Source: Sorghum bicolor (taxonomy: Eukaryota; Streptophyta; Magnoliopsida; Poales; Poaceae). Taken from it: a DNA stretch of 64,000 nt. The notes under the pieces were generated by a model. The model saw only the letters and a program-made list of their open reading frames with translations. It ran no database searches and was not told the origin of the DNA. The DNA lies in the NCBI RefSeq assembly GCF_000003195.3, contig NW_018396410.1, positions 229,748 through 293,747 of the forward strand, written 5' to 3'. A program made the translations under genes and the position numbers. This document shows, piece after piece, positions 1 to 12,443 of the stretch. Position 1 is the first letter of the stretch, and the number at the start of each line of letters is the position of its first letter.

Positions 1-278
1 TCCTTATGCTTCTCTTTGTCCATTGTGTGGAAAGCATCAAATCGCCTTAGGAGAGCAGCAAGGCTTTTGTCCACACTAGCAACGGATTCCTCCAAACTTG
101 TGAGCTTGTTGTTTGTGGCAATCTGCGTAGCCTCCAACTGTCCCAGCTTTTCATTTGTCACCTGCAAGTCGTTATCAAGTCCCTCTGTGTGCAGCTTCAC
201 TTTCCTTTCAAAATGTTGTATGATGCCCTTAGTGCGAGGTGTAAGTGGTGTTTCGTTACCATCATCTGCCCCTGGCAT
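1..278 (-). CDS. Partial gag-like ORF of Gypsy-A retrotransposon, N-terminus only
   Basis: On the minus strand an open frame starts at an ATG at 278-276 and runs without a stop off the left edge (about 92 codons). The product is polar and helical, opening with MPGADDG and containing a QIATNNKLTSLEESVASV stretch. Such coiled-coil N-termini precede the capsid region in many plant Ty3/Gypsy gag proteins. It lies about 970 bp downstream of a primer binding site and LTR of the same strand (1235-2391), which is where gag of an LTR element should begin. No zinc knuckle or protease is visible because the rest is outside the window. The Gypsy assignment is inferred from gag style; Copia is not excluded. 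Confidence 0.6.
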   Translation of the reverse strand, partial: MPGADDGNETPLTPRTKGIIQHFERKVKLHTEGLDNDLQVTNEKLGQLEATQIATNNKLTSLEESVASVDKSLAALLRRFDAFHTMDKEKHK

Positions 279-1249
279 GGTTCAAAGACAAAGACAACAA
301 AAAGGCAAGTGAAGAAATAAAAGCCCTACAACTACTAGGATGTAGCTACAGCAAGTCGCTCACACTCAACCTGTAACACAAGTTCTTACCAATTCTTACC
401 TTGCTTGACAGGAGAGGTCGTCTGCCAACAAGTGTACAGCAGTGGACGAAGTGTATCGGTGCTGCAGCACAAGACCTCTCAAGCTGCAGAGTATGTGGAG
501 CTATAGGTGGGCTGAAACAAGGATCGAACTAGCACCACGTTAGTTATAAAAGCGAGCTGAATAAACGCTCAACGGTGGTACTGTGCTGGTCCTAGCCTAG
601 ACCGTGCTAGAGACGCGAGCCTGGACACAAAAGGAAAACACAGCACACCACTAGAAACAAAATGAGCAGCCCTACTGGAAACAAAAGGAACAACAATCCC
701 CTTTTTTTGATTTTTTTTCTTTCTTTCTTTCTTTTTTTTTTATTTTTTTTCTTTCTCTTTTCTTTTTTTTTGGGGAACCTCAAAACCTGATTATATAAAC
801 AAAATAGTACAAAATATCACTTCACCACTCTCACCCTCTCACTAGAGTAAGGCTGAACCTCAAAATTCAATATATCTAGCACAAGTATGAAGTGCTATCT
901 TTCCTTTTGGATCACGTTGATGGAAACGCAGAATAGACCAACAAGTGGCTGCACCTATTATCAAGATCTACTCAAATTCCAACCCACAATAGATTGGACG
1001 CAGTTGTGACTAGATGGTGACAAGAACTCAAAACTCTAAAGGACAAAACTAAAACCAGCACTGGACACGACCGAAGCAAACACTCATTCAACCAGCCCTA
1101 ACTAAGTAGTACTAGCCACGGCACAAAGGATTTATAGGATTATGGAAAACAAATCTGCTATATTTTTTTGTCTTTTTTTTGGACTATAGGAAAAACAAAC
1201 ACGAAGAATTGAAAATCTCTCACCGATAAACCTTGCTCTGATTACCAAC
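279..1249 (-). other. Untranslated leader of Gypsy-A, with homopyrimidine tract
   Basis: This is the region between the primer binding site and gag. I see no credible ORF here. A tract at about 699-772 is almost pure T with some C (T runs and CTTT repeats) on the plus strand, so it is polypurine on the element's coding strand. A shorter T-rich run lies near 1160-1180. Nothing else in it could be identified. Confidence 0.5.
1235..1247 (-). other. Primer binding site of Gypsy-A (initiator Met-tRNA type, one extra base)
   Basis: On the minus strand, two bases after the LTR end, the sequence reads TGGTAATCAGAGC. It matches the usual plant TGGTATCAGAGC site complementary to initiator Met-tRNA except for one inserted A. 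The position immediately inside the LTR supports the call; the extra base could weaken priming. Confidence 0.75.
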
Positions 1250-2391
1250 TGATGTGAACCCACTAGGGTTTTCGCCGGATCTTTCGATGAGAGGCGCTGG
1301 ATAACTCGATTAGTGAATGGAGATGACGTTCACGGCCCGACTACAGCCCTCAAGACCGCGCCTTAACAACCGATACACCGCCTCCAATGGCTGTCACGAT
1401 CTTGTGGAGCGCAACACCCGGCCACTAGGGCACTCGTCCTGCAAGCAATCGAAGAACCAGCAAGAACAAGTAGAACAAGTACTAAATTACTAGATGTAAA
1501 TGAAGGTTTCAAACTCAATCTCTAATGAAGTGGGGTTTCGAAAACAAGAAGACGGGCGGCTGGATCAGCACGCGCGTTTACAAGCAAGTAGCGAAGGCTA
1601 AACTTTATCTAATCAAAACCCAGTTGTTCATGGCGGCTCTAGATGTAAATAAATAGAGGGGAGGACGACCAAAGGATTGCTAGAGTCGTCCTCCAACCCT
1701 AGGACGCGTCCCTAATGGACTCAACTTGATACATGGGCCATTGGTCCAAAATAGGGTGACGCAGCACCAAAACAGAAAAAGGTGTCGGCACGAAAACAAG
1801 GACTGCGCCCTACTCATAAGCCGCATAGATATGTGGTTGGACCCATTGGAAAGTAGACTTCATGAGCTTTCCAACAAGTATAGGAACGTCCCAGTTGGAG
1901 TCCATATGACGCCGTGGTGATACATACAATTTAGAGTTATTTTCCAATCCGAATCCAACTCCCAAAACGTGTTGGGTTTGGACTCTTTGTTTCCTTGCTT
2001 TAGAAACGACGTGGTAACTTGACAGAGGATGTTGTGGAGGCTTGGACCTGATCTCCAATCACCTTTGTTAAGTTATCACTCTTCCCATATGCAATCAGCC
2101 CTTGAAGTTGGTGTTGCCTCAAATTCTGAATGCAGTTGAACCTTCCCTTGTTGATCTTGTCCATTATTCCTGAGCAACACCAAAGTGCACGTGTCTCCAT
2201 TGTCTAAATATGATTGACAAGAGTTTAAAGCTGAACTTACTTGAAGGTTGAGTTGACGGGCACGAGCACGAGTAAGAGGACCAGCTATAGGTTGTGTCGG
2301 AGAGGATGTAGGATATGTATCGCTGGTGGATGTAGGATATGTATCGCTGGTGGATGTAGGATATGTATCGCTGGTGTTGATGTCCTCATCA
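1250..2391 (-). repeat. 5' LTR of Gypsy-A (1142 bp)
   Basis: The repeat begins TGATG and ends CATCA, a perfect 5-bp terminal inversion. It is collinear with 62799-63916 over its whole length. The 24-bp length difference is explained by three versus two copies of a 24-bp tandem unit near the right end. The primer binding site lies outside its left end on the minus strand, so this is the 5' LTR of a minus-strand element. Small ORFs inside it are also present in the other copy but have no recognisable product. Confidence 0.85.
2304..2375. repeat. 24-bp tandem repeat, three copies, inside the Gypsy-A LTR
   Basis: Three perfect head-to-tail copies of a 24-bp unit starting GGATGTAGGATATG occur at 2304, 2328 and 2352. 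The solo LTR at the other end of the window has only two (63853-63900), so copy number changed after the LTRs diverged. Confidence 0.9.
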
Positions 2392-5300
2392 GAGTACCAT
2401 CGCGTGCGTCCAAAATAGTTTCTTAGCCTATGGTGCATTAGGCACAAACCGTGTACCTATCTTGCACCAAAACTAACACTATCTCCAAAGAGACCGAAGT
2501 GAGATTCTATATGACACACGTCATCTAGGAGTTCTATTGGGTGCTTCCAAATATATTTCGAAGCATATGGTACGTTCGATGCAATTCGTGCACCTATCTT
2601 GCATCAAGATTAGCACTATCTCCAAACAAAGCAAACTGAGCGTCCACTTGAGCCCCTTTACCCAGGAGTATCATCGGGTGCATCCAAAATGGTTTCTTAT
2701 CCTATGATGCATTAGGCGCAAACTGTGTACCTATCTTGCACCAAAACTAACTCTTTCTCCAAACATACCAAAGCGAGATTCTATATGACACATGTCATCT
2801 AGGAGTTCTATTGGGGTGCGTCTAAATGGATTTCTTAGCATATGGTATGTTCCATGCAAACCGTGCACCTATCTTACATCAAGATTAGCACTATCTCCAA
2901 ACAGATCGAACCGAGCTTACACTTGAGCCTCTTCACCTAGGATTATTATCACGTGCTTCCATAATGGTTTCTGAACCTATGGTGCATTATGTGCACACCA
3001 TGCACCAATCTTACACCTAAACTAACACTATCTCCAAATAGATTGAAGCGAGATTCCATATGACACACATGATCTAGGAGTTCTATCGGGTGCGTCCAAA
3101 TTGATTTCTAAGAATATGGTACGTTCCATGCAAACCGTACACCTATCTTTCATCAAGATTAGCACTATCTCCAAACAGACCGAACCGAGCTTTCACTTGA
3201 GCCTCTTCACCTAGGAGTACCATCGGGAACTTCCAGAACGATTTTCGAGCCTATGGTGCACTGGGCACAAACCATGCAACTATCTTGCACTGAAACTAAT
3301 ACTATCTCGAACTAGACTGAAGCGAGATTCAATATGATACACTTCATCTAGTAGTTCCATCAGGTGCATCTACAGTTCCATCAGGTGTGTCCAAATTGAT
3401 TTCTGAGCATATGGTATGTTCCATGCAAACTGTGCACCAATCTTGCATCAAGATTATAACTATCTCCAAACAGACAGAACCAAGATTCCACATAAGCATC
3501 TTCACCAAGGAGTACCATCGCGTGCGTCCAAAATTGTTTCTTAGCCTATGGTGCATTAGGCACAAACCGTGTACCTATCTTGCACCAAAAATAACACTAT
3601 CTCCAAAGAGGCCGAAGTGAGATTCTATATGGCACTCGTCATCTAGGAGTTCTATTGGGTGCTTCCAAATATATTTCTAAGCATATGGTACGTTCGATGC
3701 AATTCGTGCACCTATCTTGCATCAAGATTAGCACTATCTCCAAACAAAGCAAACTGAGCTTCCACTTGAGCCCCTTTACCCAGGAGTATCATCGGGTGCA
3801 TCCAAAATGGTTTCTTAGCCTATGATGCATTAGGCGCAAACTGTGTACCTATCTTGCACCAAAACTAACTCTGTCTCCAAACAGACCAAAGCGAGATTCT
3901 ATATGACACATGTCATCTAGGAGTTCTATTGGGGTGCGTCCAAATGGATTTCTTTGCATATGGTATGTTCCATGCCAACCGTGCACCTATCTTGCATCAA
4001 GATTAGCACTATCTCCAAATAGATCGAACTGACCTTCCACTTGAGCCTCTTCACCTAGGAGTACCATCGGGAACTTCCACAACGATTTCTGAGCCTATGA
4101 TGCACTAGGCACAAACCATGCAACTATCTTGCACCAAAACAAATACTATCTCCAACTGGACCGAAGCGAGATTCAATATGATACACTTCATCTAATAGTT
4201 CCATCGGGTGCATCTACAGTTCCATCTGGTGTGTCCGAATTGATTTCTGAGCATATGGTATGTTCCATACAAACTGTGCACCTATCTTGCATCAAGATTA
4301 TAACTATCTCCAAACAGACAGAACCAAGATTCCACATGAGCCTCTTCACCAAGGAGTACCATCGCGTGCGTCCAAAATAGTTTCTTCGCCTATGGTGCAT
4401 TAGGCACAAACCGTGTACCTATCTTGCACCGAAACTAACACTATCTCCAAAGAGATCGAAGCGAGATTCTATATGACACACGTCATCTAGGAGTTCTATT
4501 GGGTGCTTCCAAATATATTTCGAAGCATATGGTACGTTCGATGCAATTCGTGCACCTATCTTGCATCAAGATTAGCACTATCTCCAAACAAAGCAAACTG
4601 AGCTTCCACTTGAGCCCCTTTACGCAGGTGTATCATCGGGTGCATCCAAAATAGTTTCTTATCCTATGATGCATTAGGCGCAAACTGTGTACCTATCTTG
4701 CACCAAAACTAACTTTGTCTCCAAACAGACCAAAGCGAGATTCTATTTGACACATGTCATCTAGGAGTTCTATTGGGGTGCATCTAAATGGATTTCTTAG
4801 CATATGGTATGTTCCATGCAAACCGTGCACCTATCTTGCATCAAGATTACCACTATCTCCAAACATATCGAACCGAGCTTCCACTTGAGCCTCTTCACCT
4901 AGGATTATCATCATGTGCTTCCATAATGGTTTCTGAGGCTATGGTGCATTATGTGCAAACCATGCACCAATCTTGCACCCAAACTAACACTGTCTCCAAA
5001 CAAATTGAAGCGAGATTCCAAATGACACACATGATCTAGGAGTTCTATCGAGTGCGTCCAAATTGATTTCTGAGAATATGGTACGTTCCATGCAAACCGT
5101 ACACCTATCTTTCATCAAGATTAGCACTATCTCTAAATAGACCGAACCGAACTTTCACTTGAGCCTCTTCACCTAGGAGTACCATCGGGAACTTCCACAA
5201 CGATTTCTAGGCCTATGGTGCACTGGGCACAAAGCATGCAATTATCTTGCACCGAAACTAATACTATCTCCAACTGGACCGAAGCGAGATTCAATATGAT

Positions 5301-8300
5301 ACACTTCATCTAGTAGTTCCATCGGGTGTGTCCAAATTGATTTCTGAGCATATGGTATGTTCCATGCAAACTGTGCACCTATCTTGCATCAAGATTATAA
5401 CTATCTCCAAACAGACAGAACCAAGATTCCACATGAGCCTCTTCACCAAGGAGTACCATCGCGTGCGTCCAAAATAGTTTCTTAGCCTTTGGTGCATTAG
5501 GCACAAACCGTGTACCTTTCTTGCACCGAAACGAACACTATCTCCAAAGAGACCGAAGTGAGATTCTATATGACACACGTCATCTAGGAGTTCTATTGGG
5601 TGCTTCCAAATATATTTCGAAGCATGTGGTACGTTCGATGCAATTCGTGCACCTATCTTGCATCAAGATTAGCACTATCTCCAAACAAAGCAAAGTGAGC
5701 TTCCACTTGAGCCCCTTTACCCAGGAGTATCCACGGGTGCATCCAAAATGGTTTCTTAGCCTATGATGCATTAGGCACAAACTGTGTACCTATCTTGCAC
5801 CAAAACTAACTCTGTCTCCAAACAGACCAAAGCGAGATTCTATATGACACATGTCATCTAGGAGTTCTATTCGGGTGCGTCCAAATGGATTTCTTTGCAT
5901 ATGGTATGTTCCATGCCAACCGTGCACCTATCTTGCATCAAGATTAGCACTATCTCCAAATAGATCGAACCAACCTTCCACTTGAGCCTCTTCACCTAGG
6001 AGTACCGTCGGGAACTTCCACAATGATTTCTGAGACTATGATGCACTAGGCACAAACCATGCAACTATCTTGCACCAAAACAAATACTATCTCCAACTGG
6101 ACCGAAGCGAGATTCAATATGATACACTTCATCTAGTAGTTCCATCGGGTGCATCTACAGTTCCATCGGGTGTGTCCAAATTGATTTCTGACCATATGGT
6201 ATGTTCCATACAAACTGTGCACCTATCTTGCATCAAGATTATAACTATCTGCAAACAAACAGAACCAAGATTCCACATGAGCCTCTTCACCAAGGAGTAC
6301 CATCGCGTGCGTCCAAAATAGTTTCTTAGCCTATGGTGCATTAGGCACAAACCGTGTACCTATCTTGCACCAAAAATAACACTATCTCCAAAGAGACCGA
6401 AGTGAGATTCTATATGACACACGTCATCTAGGAGTTCTATTGGGTGCTTCCAAATATATTTCTAAGCATATGGTACGTTCGATGCAATTCGTGCACCTAT
6501 CTTGCATCAAGATTAGCACTATCTCCAAACAAAGCAAAGTGAGCTTCCACTTGAGCCCCTTTACCCAGGAGTATCATCGGGTGCATCCAAAATGGTTTCT
6601 TATCCTATGATGCATTAGGCGCAAACTGTGTACCTATCTTGCACCAAAACTAACTCTGTCTCCAAACATACCAAAGCGAGATTCTATATGACACATGTCA
6701 TCTAGGAGTTCTATTGGGGTGCGTCTAAATGGATTTCTTAGCATATGGTATGTTCCATGCAAACCGTGCACCTATCTTGCATCAAGATTAGCACTATCTC
6801 CAAACAGATCGAACCGAGCTTCCACTTGAGCCTCTTCACCTAGGATTATTATCACGTGCTTCCATAATGGTTTCTGAGCCTATGTTGCATTATGTGCACA
6901 CCATGCACCAATCTTGCACCTAAACTAACACTATCTCCAAATAGATTGAAGCGAGATTCCATATGACACACATGATCTAGGAGTTCTATCGGGTGCGTCC
7001 AAATTGATTTCTAAGAATATGGTACGTTCCATGCAAACCGTACACCTATCTTTCATCAAGATTAGCACTATCTCCAAACAGACCGAACCGAGCTTTCACT
7101 TGAGCCTCTTCACCTAGGAGTACCATTGGGAACTTCCACAACGATTTCCGAGCCTATGGTGCACTGGGCACAAACCATGCAACTATCTTGCACTGAAACT
7201 AATACTATCTCGAACTAGACTGAAGCGAGATTCAATATGATACACTTCATCTAGTAGTTCCATCAGGTGCATCTACAGTTCCATCGGGTGTGTCCAAATT
7301 GATTTCTGAGCATATGGTATGTTCCATGCAAACTGTGCACCTATCTTGCATCAAGATTATAACTATCTCCAAACAGACAGAACCAAGATTCCACATAAGC
7401 ATCTTCACCAAGGAGTACCATCGCGTGCGTCAAAAATTGTTTCTTAGCCTATGGTGCATTAGGCACAAACCGTGTACCTATCTTGCACCAAAAATAACAC
7501 TATCTCCAAAGAGGCCGAAGTGAGATTCTATATGGCACTCGTCATCTAGGAGTTCTATTGCGTGCTTCCAAATATATTTCTAAGCATATGGTACGTTCGA
7601 TGCAATTCGTGCACCTATCTTGCATCAAGATTAGCACTATCTCCAAACAAAGCAAACTGAGCTTCCACTTGAGCCCCTTTACTCAGGAGTATCATCGGGT
7701 GCATCCAAAATGGTTTCTTAGCCTATGATGCATTAGGCGCAAACTGTGTACCTATCTTGCACCAAAACTAACTCTGTCTCCAAACAGACCAAAGCGAGAT
7801 TCTATATGACACATGTCATCTAAGAGTTCTATTGGGGTGCGTCCAAATGGATTTCTTTGCATATGGTATGTTCATGCCAACCGTGCACCTATCTTGCATC
7901 AAGATTAGCACTATCTCCAAATAGATCGAACCGACCTTCCACTTGAGCCTCTTCACCTAGGAGTACCATCAGGAACTTCCACAACGATTTCTGAGCCTAT
8001 GATGCACTAGGCACAAACAATGCAACAATCCTGCACCAAAACAAATACTATCTCCAACTGGACCGAAGCGAGATTCCATATGATACACTTCATCTAGTAG
8101 TTCCATTGGGTGCATCTACAGTTCCATCGGGTGTGTCCAAATTGATTTCTAAGCATATGGTATGTTCCATGCAAATCGTGCACCTATCTTGCATCAAGAT
8201 TAGAACTATCTCCAAACAGATAGAACCAAGATTCCACATGGGCCTCTTCACCAAGGAGTACCATCGCGTGCGTCCAAAATAGTTTCTTAGCCTATGGTGC

Positions 8301-11300
8301 ATTAGGCACAAACCGTGTACCTATCTTGCACCGAAACTAACACTATCTCCAAAGAGATCGAAGCGAGATTCTATATGACACACGTCATCTAGGAGTTCTA
8401 TTGGGTGCTTCCAAATATATTTCGAAGCATATGGTACGTTCGATGCAATTCGTGCACCTATCTTGCATCAAGATTAGCACTATCTCCAAACAAAGCAAAC
8501 TGAGCTTCCACTTGAGCCCCTTTATGCAGGTGTATCATCGGGTGCATCCAAAATAGTTTCTTATCCTATGATGCATTAGGCGCAAACTGTGTACCTATCT
8601 TGCACCAAAACTAACTTTGTCTCCAAACAGACCAAAGCGAGATTCTATATGACACATGTCATCTAGGAGTTCTATTGGGGTGCATCTAAATGGATTTCTT
8701 AGCATATGGTATGTTCCATGCAAACCGTGCACCTATCTTGCATCAAGATTACCACTATCTCCAAACAGATCGAACCGAGCTTCCACTTGAGCCTCTTTAC
8801 CTAGGATTATCATCAGGTGCTTCCATAATGGTTTCTGAGGCTATGGTGCATTATGTGCAAACCATGCACCAATCTTGCACCTAAACTAACACTGTCTCCA
8901 AACAGATTGAAGCGAGATTCCATATGACACACATGATCTAGGAGTTCTATCGGGTGCGTCCAAATTGATTTCTGAGAATATGGTACGTTCCATGTAAACC
9001 GTACACCTATCTTTCATCAAGATTAGCACTATCTCCAAACAGACCGAACCGAGCTTTCACTTGAACCTCTTCACCTCGGAGTACCATCGGGAACTTCCAC
9101 AACGATTTCTGAGCCTATGGTGCACTGGGCACAAACCATGCAACTATCTTGCACCGAAACTAATACTATCTCCAACTGGACCGAAGCGAGATTCAATAAG
9201 ATACACTTCATCTAGTAGTTCCATCGGGTGTGTCCAAATTGATTTCTGAGCATATGGTATGTTCCATGCAAACTGTGCACCTATCTTGCATCAAGATTAT
9301 AACTATCTCCAAACAGACAGAACCAAGATTCCACATGAGCCTCTTCACCAAGGAGTACCATCGCGTGCGTCCAAAATAGTTTCTTAGCCTATGGTGCATT
9401 AGGCACAAACCGTGTACGTATCTTGCACCAAAAATAACACTATCTTCAAAGAGGCCGAAGTGAGATTCTATATGACACTCGTCATCTAGGAGTTCTATTG
9501 GGTGCTTCCAAATATATTTCTAAGCATATGGTACGTTCGATGCAATTCGTGCACCTATCTTGCATCAAGATTAGCACTATCTCCAAACAAAGCAAAGTGA
9601 GCTTCCACTTGAGCCCCTTTACCCAGGAGTATCATCGGGTGCATCCAAAATGGTTTCTTAGCCTATGATGCATTAGGCGCAAACTGTGTACCTATCTTGC
9701 ACCAAAACTAACTCTGTCTCCAAATAGACCAAAGCGAGATTCTATATGACACATGTCATCTAGGAGTTCTATTGGGGTGCGTCCAAATGGATTTCTTTGC
9801 ATATGGTATGTTCCATGCCAACCGTGCACCTATCTTGCTTCAAGATTAGCACTATCTCCAAATAGATCGAACTGACCTTCCACTTGAGCCTCTTCACCTA
9901 GGAGTACCATCTGGAACTTCCACAACGATTTCTGAGCCTATGATGCACTAGGCACAAACCATGCAACTATCTTGCACCAAAACAAATACTATCTCCAACT
10001 GGACCGAAGCGAGATTCAATATGATACACTTCATCTAATAGTTCCATCGGGTGCATCTACAGTTCCATCTGGTGTGTCCGAATTGATTTCTGAGCATATG
10101 GTATGTTCCATACAAACTGTGCACCTATCTTGCATCAAGATTATAACTATCTCCAAACAGACAGAACCAAGATTCCACATGAGCCTCTTCACCAAGGAGT
10201 ACCATCGCGTGCGTCCAAAATAGTTTCTTAGCCTATGGTGCATTAGGCACAAACCGTGTACCTATCTTGCACCAAAAATAACACTATCTCCAAACAGGCC
10301 GAAGTTTGATTCTATATGACACTCGTCATCTAGGAGTTCTATTGGGTGCTTCCAAATATATTTCTAAGCATATGGTATGTTCGATGCAATTCGTGCACCT
10401 ATCTTGCATCAAAATTCGCACTATCTCCAAACAAAGCAAAGTGAGCTTCCACTTGAGCCCCTTTACCCTGGAGTATCATCAGGTGCATCCAAAATGGTTT
10501 CTTAGCCTATGATGCATTAGGCGCAAACTGTGTACCTATGTTGCACCAAAACTAACTCTGTCTCCAAACAGACCAAAGCGAGATTCTATATGACACATGT
10601 CATCTAGGAGTTCTATTGGGGTGCGTCCAAACGAATTTCTTTGCATATGGTATGTTCCATGCCAACCGTGCACCTATCTTGCATCAAGATTAGCACTATC
10701 TCCAAACAGATCGAACCGACCTTGCACTTGAGCCTCTTCACCTAGGAGTACCATCGGGAACTTCCACAATAATTTCTGAGCCTATGATGCACTGGGCACA
10801 AACCATGCAACTATCTTGCACCGAAACTAATACTATATCCAACTGGACCAAAGGGAGATTCCATATGATACACTTCATCTAGCAGTTCCATTGGGTGCAT
10901 CTACAGTCCCATCGGGTGTGTCCAAATTGATTTCTGAGCATATGGTATGTTGCATGCAAACCGTGCACCTATCTTGCATCAAGATTAGAACTATCTCCAA
11001 ACAGACAGAACCAAGATTCCACATGAGCCTCTTCACCAAGGAGTACCATCGCGTGCGTCCAAAATAGTTTCTTAGCCTATGGTGCATTAGGCACAAACCG
11101 TGTACCTATCTTGCACCGAAAGTAACACTATCTCCAAAGAGACCGAAGTGAGATTCTATATGACACACGTCATCTAGGAGTTCTATTGGGTGCTTCCAAA
11201 TATATTTCGAAGCATATGGTACGTTCGATGCAATTCGTGCACCTATCTTGCATCAAGATTAGCACTATCTCCAAACAAAGCAAACTGAGCTTCCACTTGA

Positions 11301-11326
11301 GCCCGTTTACCCAGGAGTATCATCGG
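2392..11326. repeat. Centromere-type 137-bp satellite, array A, with about 3.9-kb higher-order repeat
   Basis: Units of about 137 bp follow each other head to tail, each carrying an ACTATCTCC-like core, a CATATGGTA/CCTATGGTG core and CCTATCTTGCA. Monomer types recur in order. One type carries an internal 21-bp duplication around GTTCCATCGGGTGCATC. Taking TCATCTAG before that type as marker, copies start near 3344, 4188, 5306, 6129, 7247, 8090, 9208, 10031 and 10875. This gives alternating blocks of six (about 823-844 bp) and eight (about 1118 bp) monomers. The combined period is 3902 bp (4188 to 8090, 5306 to 9208, 6129 to 10031), about 28 monomers. Unit length and GATC sites fit the Sorghum/Saccharum CEN38/SCEN satellite; this is a family-level inference. 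Recurrent 70-90-codon ORFs in it are by-products of the repeat. Confidence 0.85.
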
Positions 11327-11340
11327 TGAAAGGTCCTTCA
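11327..11340 (-). repeat. 14-bp relic at the 3' LTR position of Sire-1
   Basis: The sequence is TGAAAGGTCCTTCA, starting TG and ending CA. Its first ten bases equal the start of the other LTR at 17769. It abuts the polypurine tract at 11341 on one side and satellite on the other. It appears to be a 3' LTR reduced to its two ends by an internal deletion, perhaps at a short GGTCCT match. Confidence 0.55.
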
Positions 11341-12443
11341 ATCTCCCCCTTTTTGGTAATTGATGACAACCTTTTCACAAAGATATTCAATAAAATCCTT
11401 TTAGGCTTATGTTGCTTGCCCAAGCGTTTTACCATGTGTAAAGGATATGGACAAGTTTCATAAACTCGAATTGGTAGCATTGCCTCCCCCTACATATGTG
11501 CTAAGAGTTTGGATTTGAAAGCTTGCACATATGCTTAGATAGGAAACATAGGAGACAATGACTACCAAATGATGCTAAGGTGTAAAGAATGGACCTTTGA
11601 AGCATGATACCAATCGGAGTTGCCATTTGAACACCATCCTTAGCACCATGTTAGTTAGATAGCTCTTGAAAACATAAACACTAGATACCTCGTAAGATCA
11701 AGTTTATAAACAAGGCTCTTGTACCACATGTAAAACATAAAACATGCAAGATACATCTAACTATCATCCTATACATGCTAGTTTTTTTATTTCATCAATC
11801 AATTTTACAACTAGCATACATCACACAAGCATGTATTAAAAGAGAATGTGCTATCCAAGCAAGCATATGTAATGCACATCCAAATGCAACATACAAGTTT
11901 ATGAGCTTACTCCCCCTACTTGTGTGCTTCAAAATAATTTGATCCCCTTAATTTAGCAAAACCTATCTTTATGAATTACTTCTCCCCCTTTGGCATCAAT
12001 GACCACAAAAGGTGAGCTCAAATTTTAGATAGGTTGTATGTGAAACCATGCTATGTGAGGATCATTTTCCCAAATTTGGTTCAATCTAGATTACTTGCCT
12101 AAGATATTTAACTCGGTTTGATCCAATGACAAGCTTTTTCACACCTCATTTTAAGGGTTATCTTGACAATGTTGAGTTAAACACTTATAGCTTATTTTCT
12201 AGATCAAACACTAGGATTGCAAGCCCACAAACATGTCATATGCTACCACTAGATCATTTCAAACATAGAAGCAATAGTGGTACCATACAAGCATCAAATT
12301 CATTTTATTTTCATAAATGAGCCTAGGATATGTGAGGAATGACTAGATGCACTAAACAAGTCCTTAGCAAAGGATGGATAACATGTCAAACAATTTTACC
12401 TTGCTTTGCTCGAAGGTGAGGCATGTCATATTGTGGGGGTGCA
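11341..12443 (-). other. 3' untranslated region of Sire-1 with several polypurine tracts
   Basis: No credible ORF lies between the end of pol and the 3' LTR position. The LTR-proximal polypurine tract (minus strand AAAAAGGGGGAGAT, about 11341-11354) is the likely plus-strand primer. Further GGGGGAG-type tracts on the coding strand lie near 11482, 11909 and 11984. Multiple polypurine tracts are, to my knowledge, a recognised Sirevirus trait. Unlike Sire-2 there is no extra ORF here. Confidence 0.6.

Larger units (their letters stand above)
1..2391 (-). mobile_element. Gypsy-A LTR retrotransposon, 5' end (minus strand), runs off the window
   Basis: In minus-strand order this comprises a 5' LTR (2391 to 1250), a primer binding site just after it, a leader of about 970 bp and the start of gag (278 to 1). 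The right boundary is sharp: the LTR ends in CATCA at 2391 and satellite sequence begins at 2392, so the element sits in the satellite. The first five satellite bases, gagta, would be one copy of the target duplication; the other copy is outside the window. A second copy of the same LTR is the solo LTR at 62799-63916. Confidence 0.75.

Noticed and set aside
12126..12320. 64-codon plus-strand ORF in the Sire-1 3' untranslated region
   Set aside because: It is antisense to the element, short, and lacks any recognisable feature.
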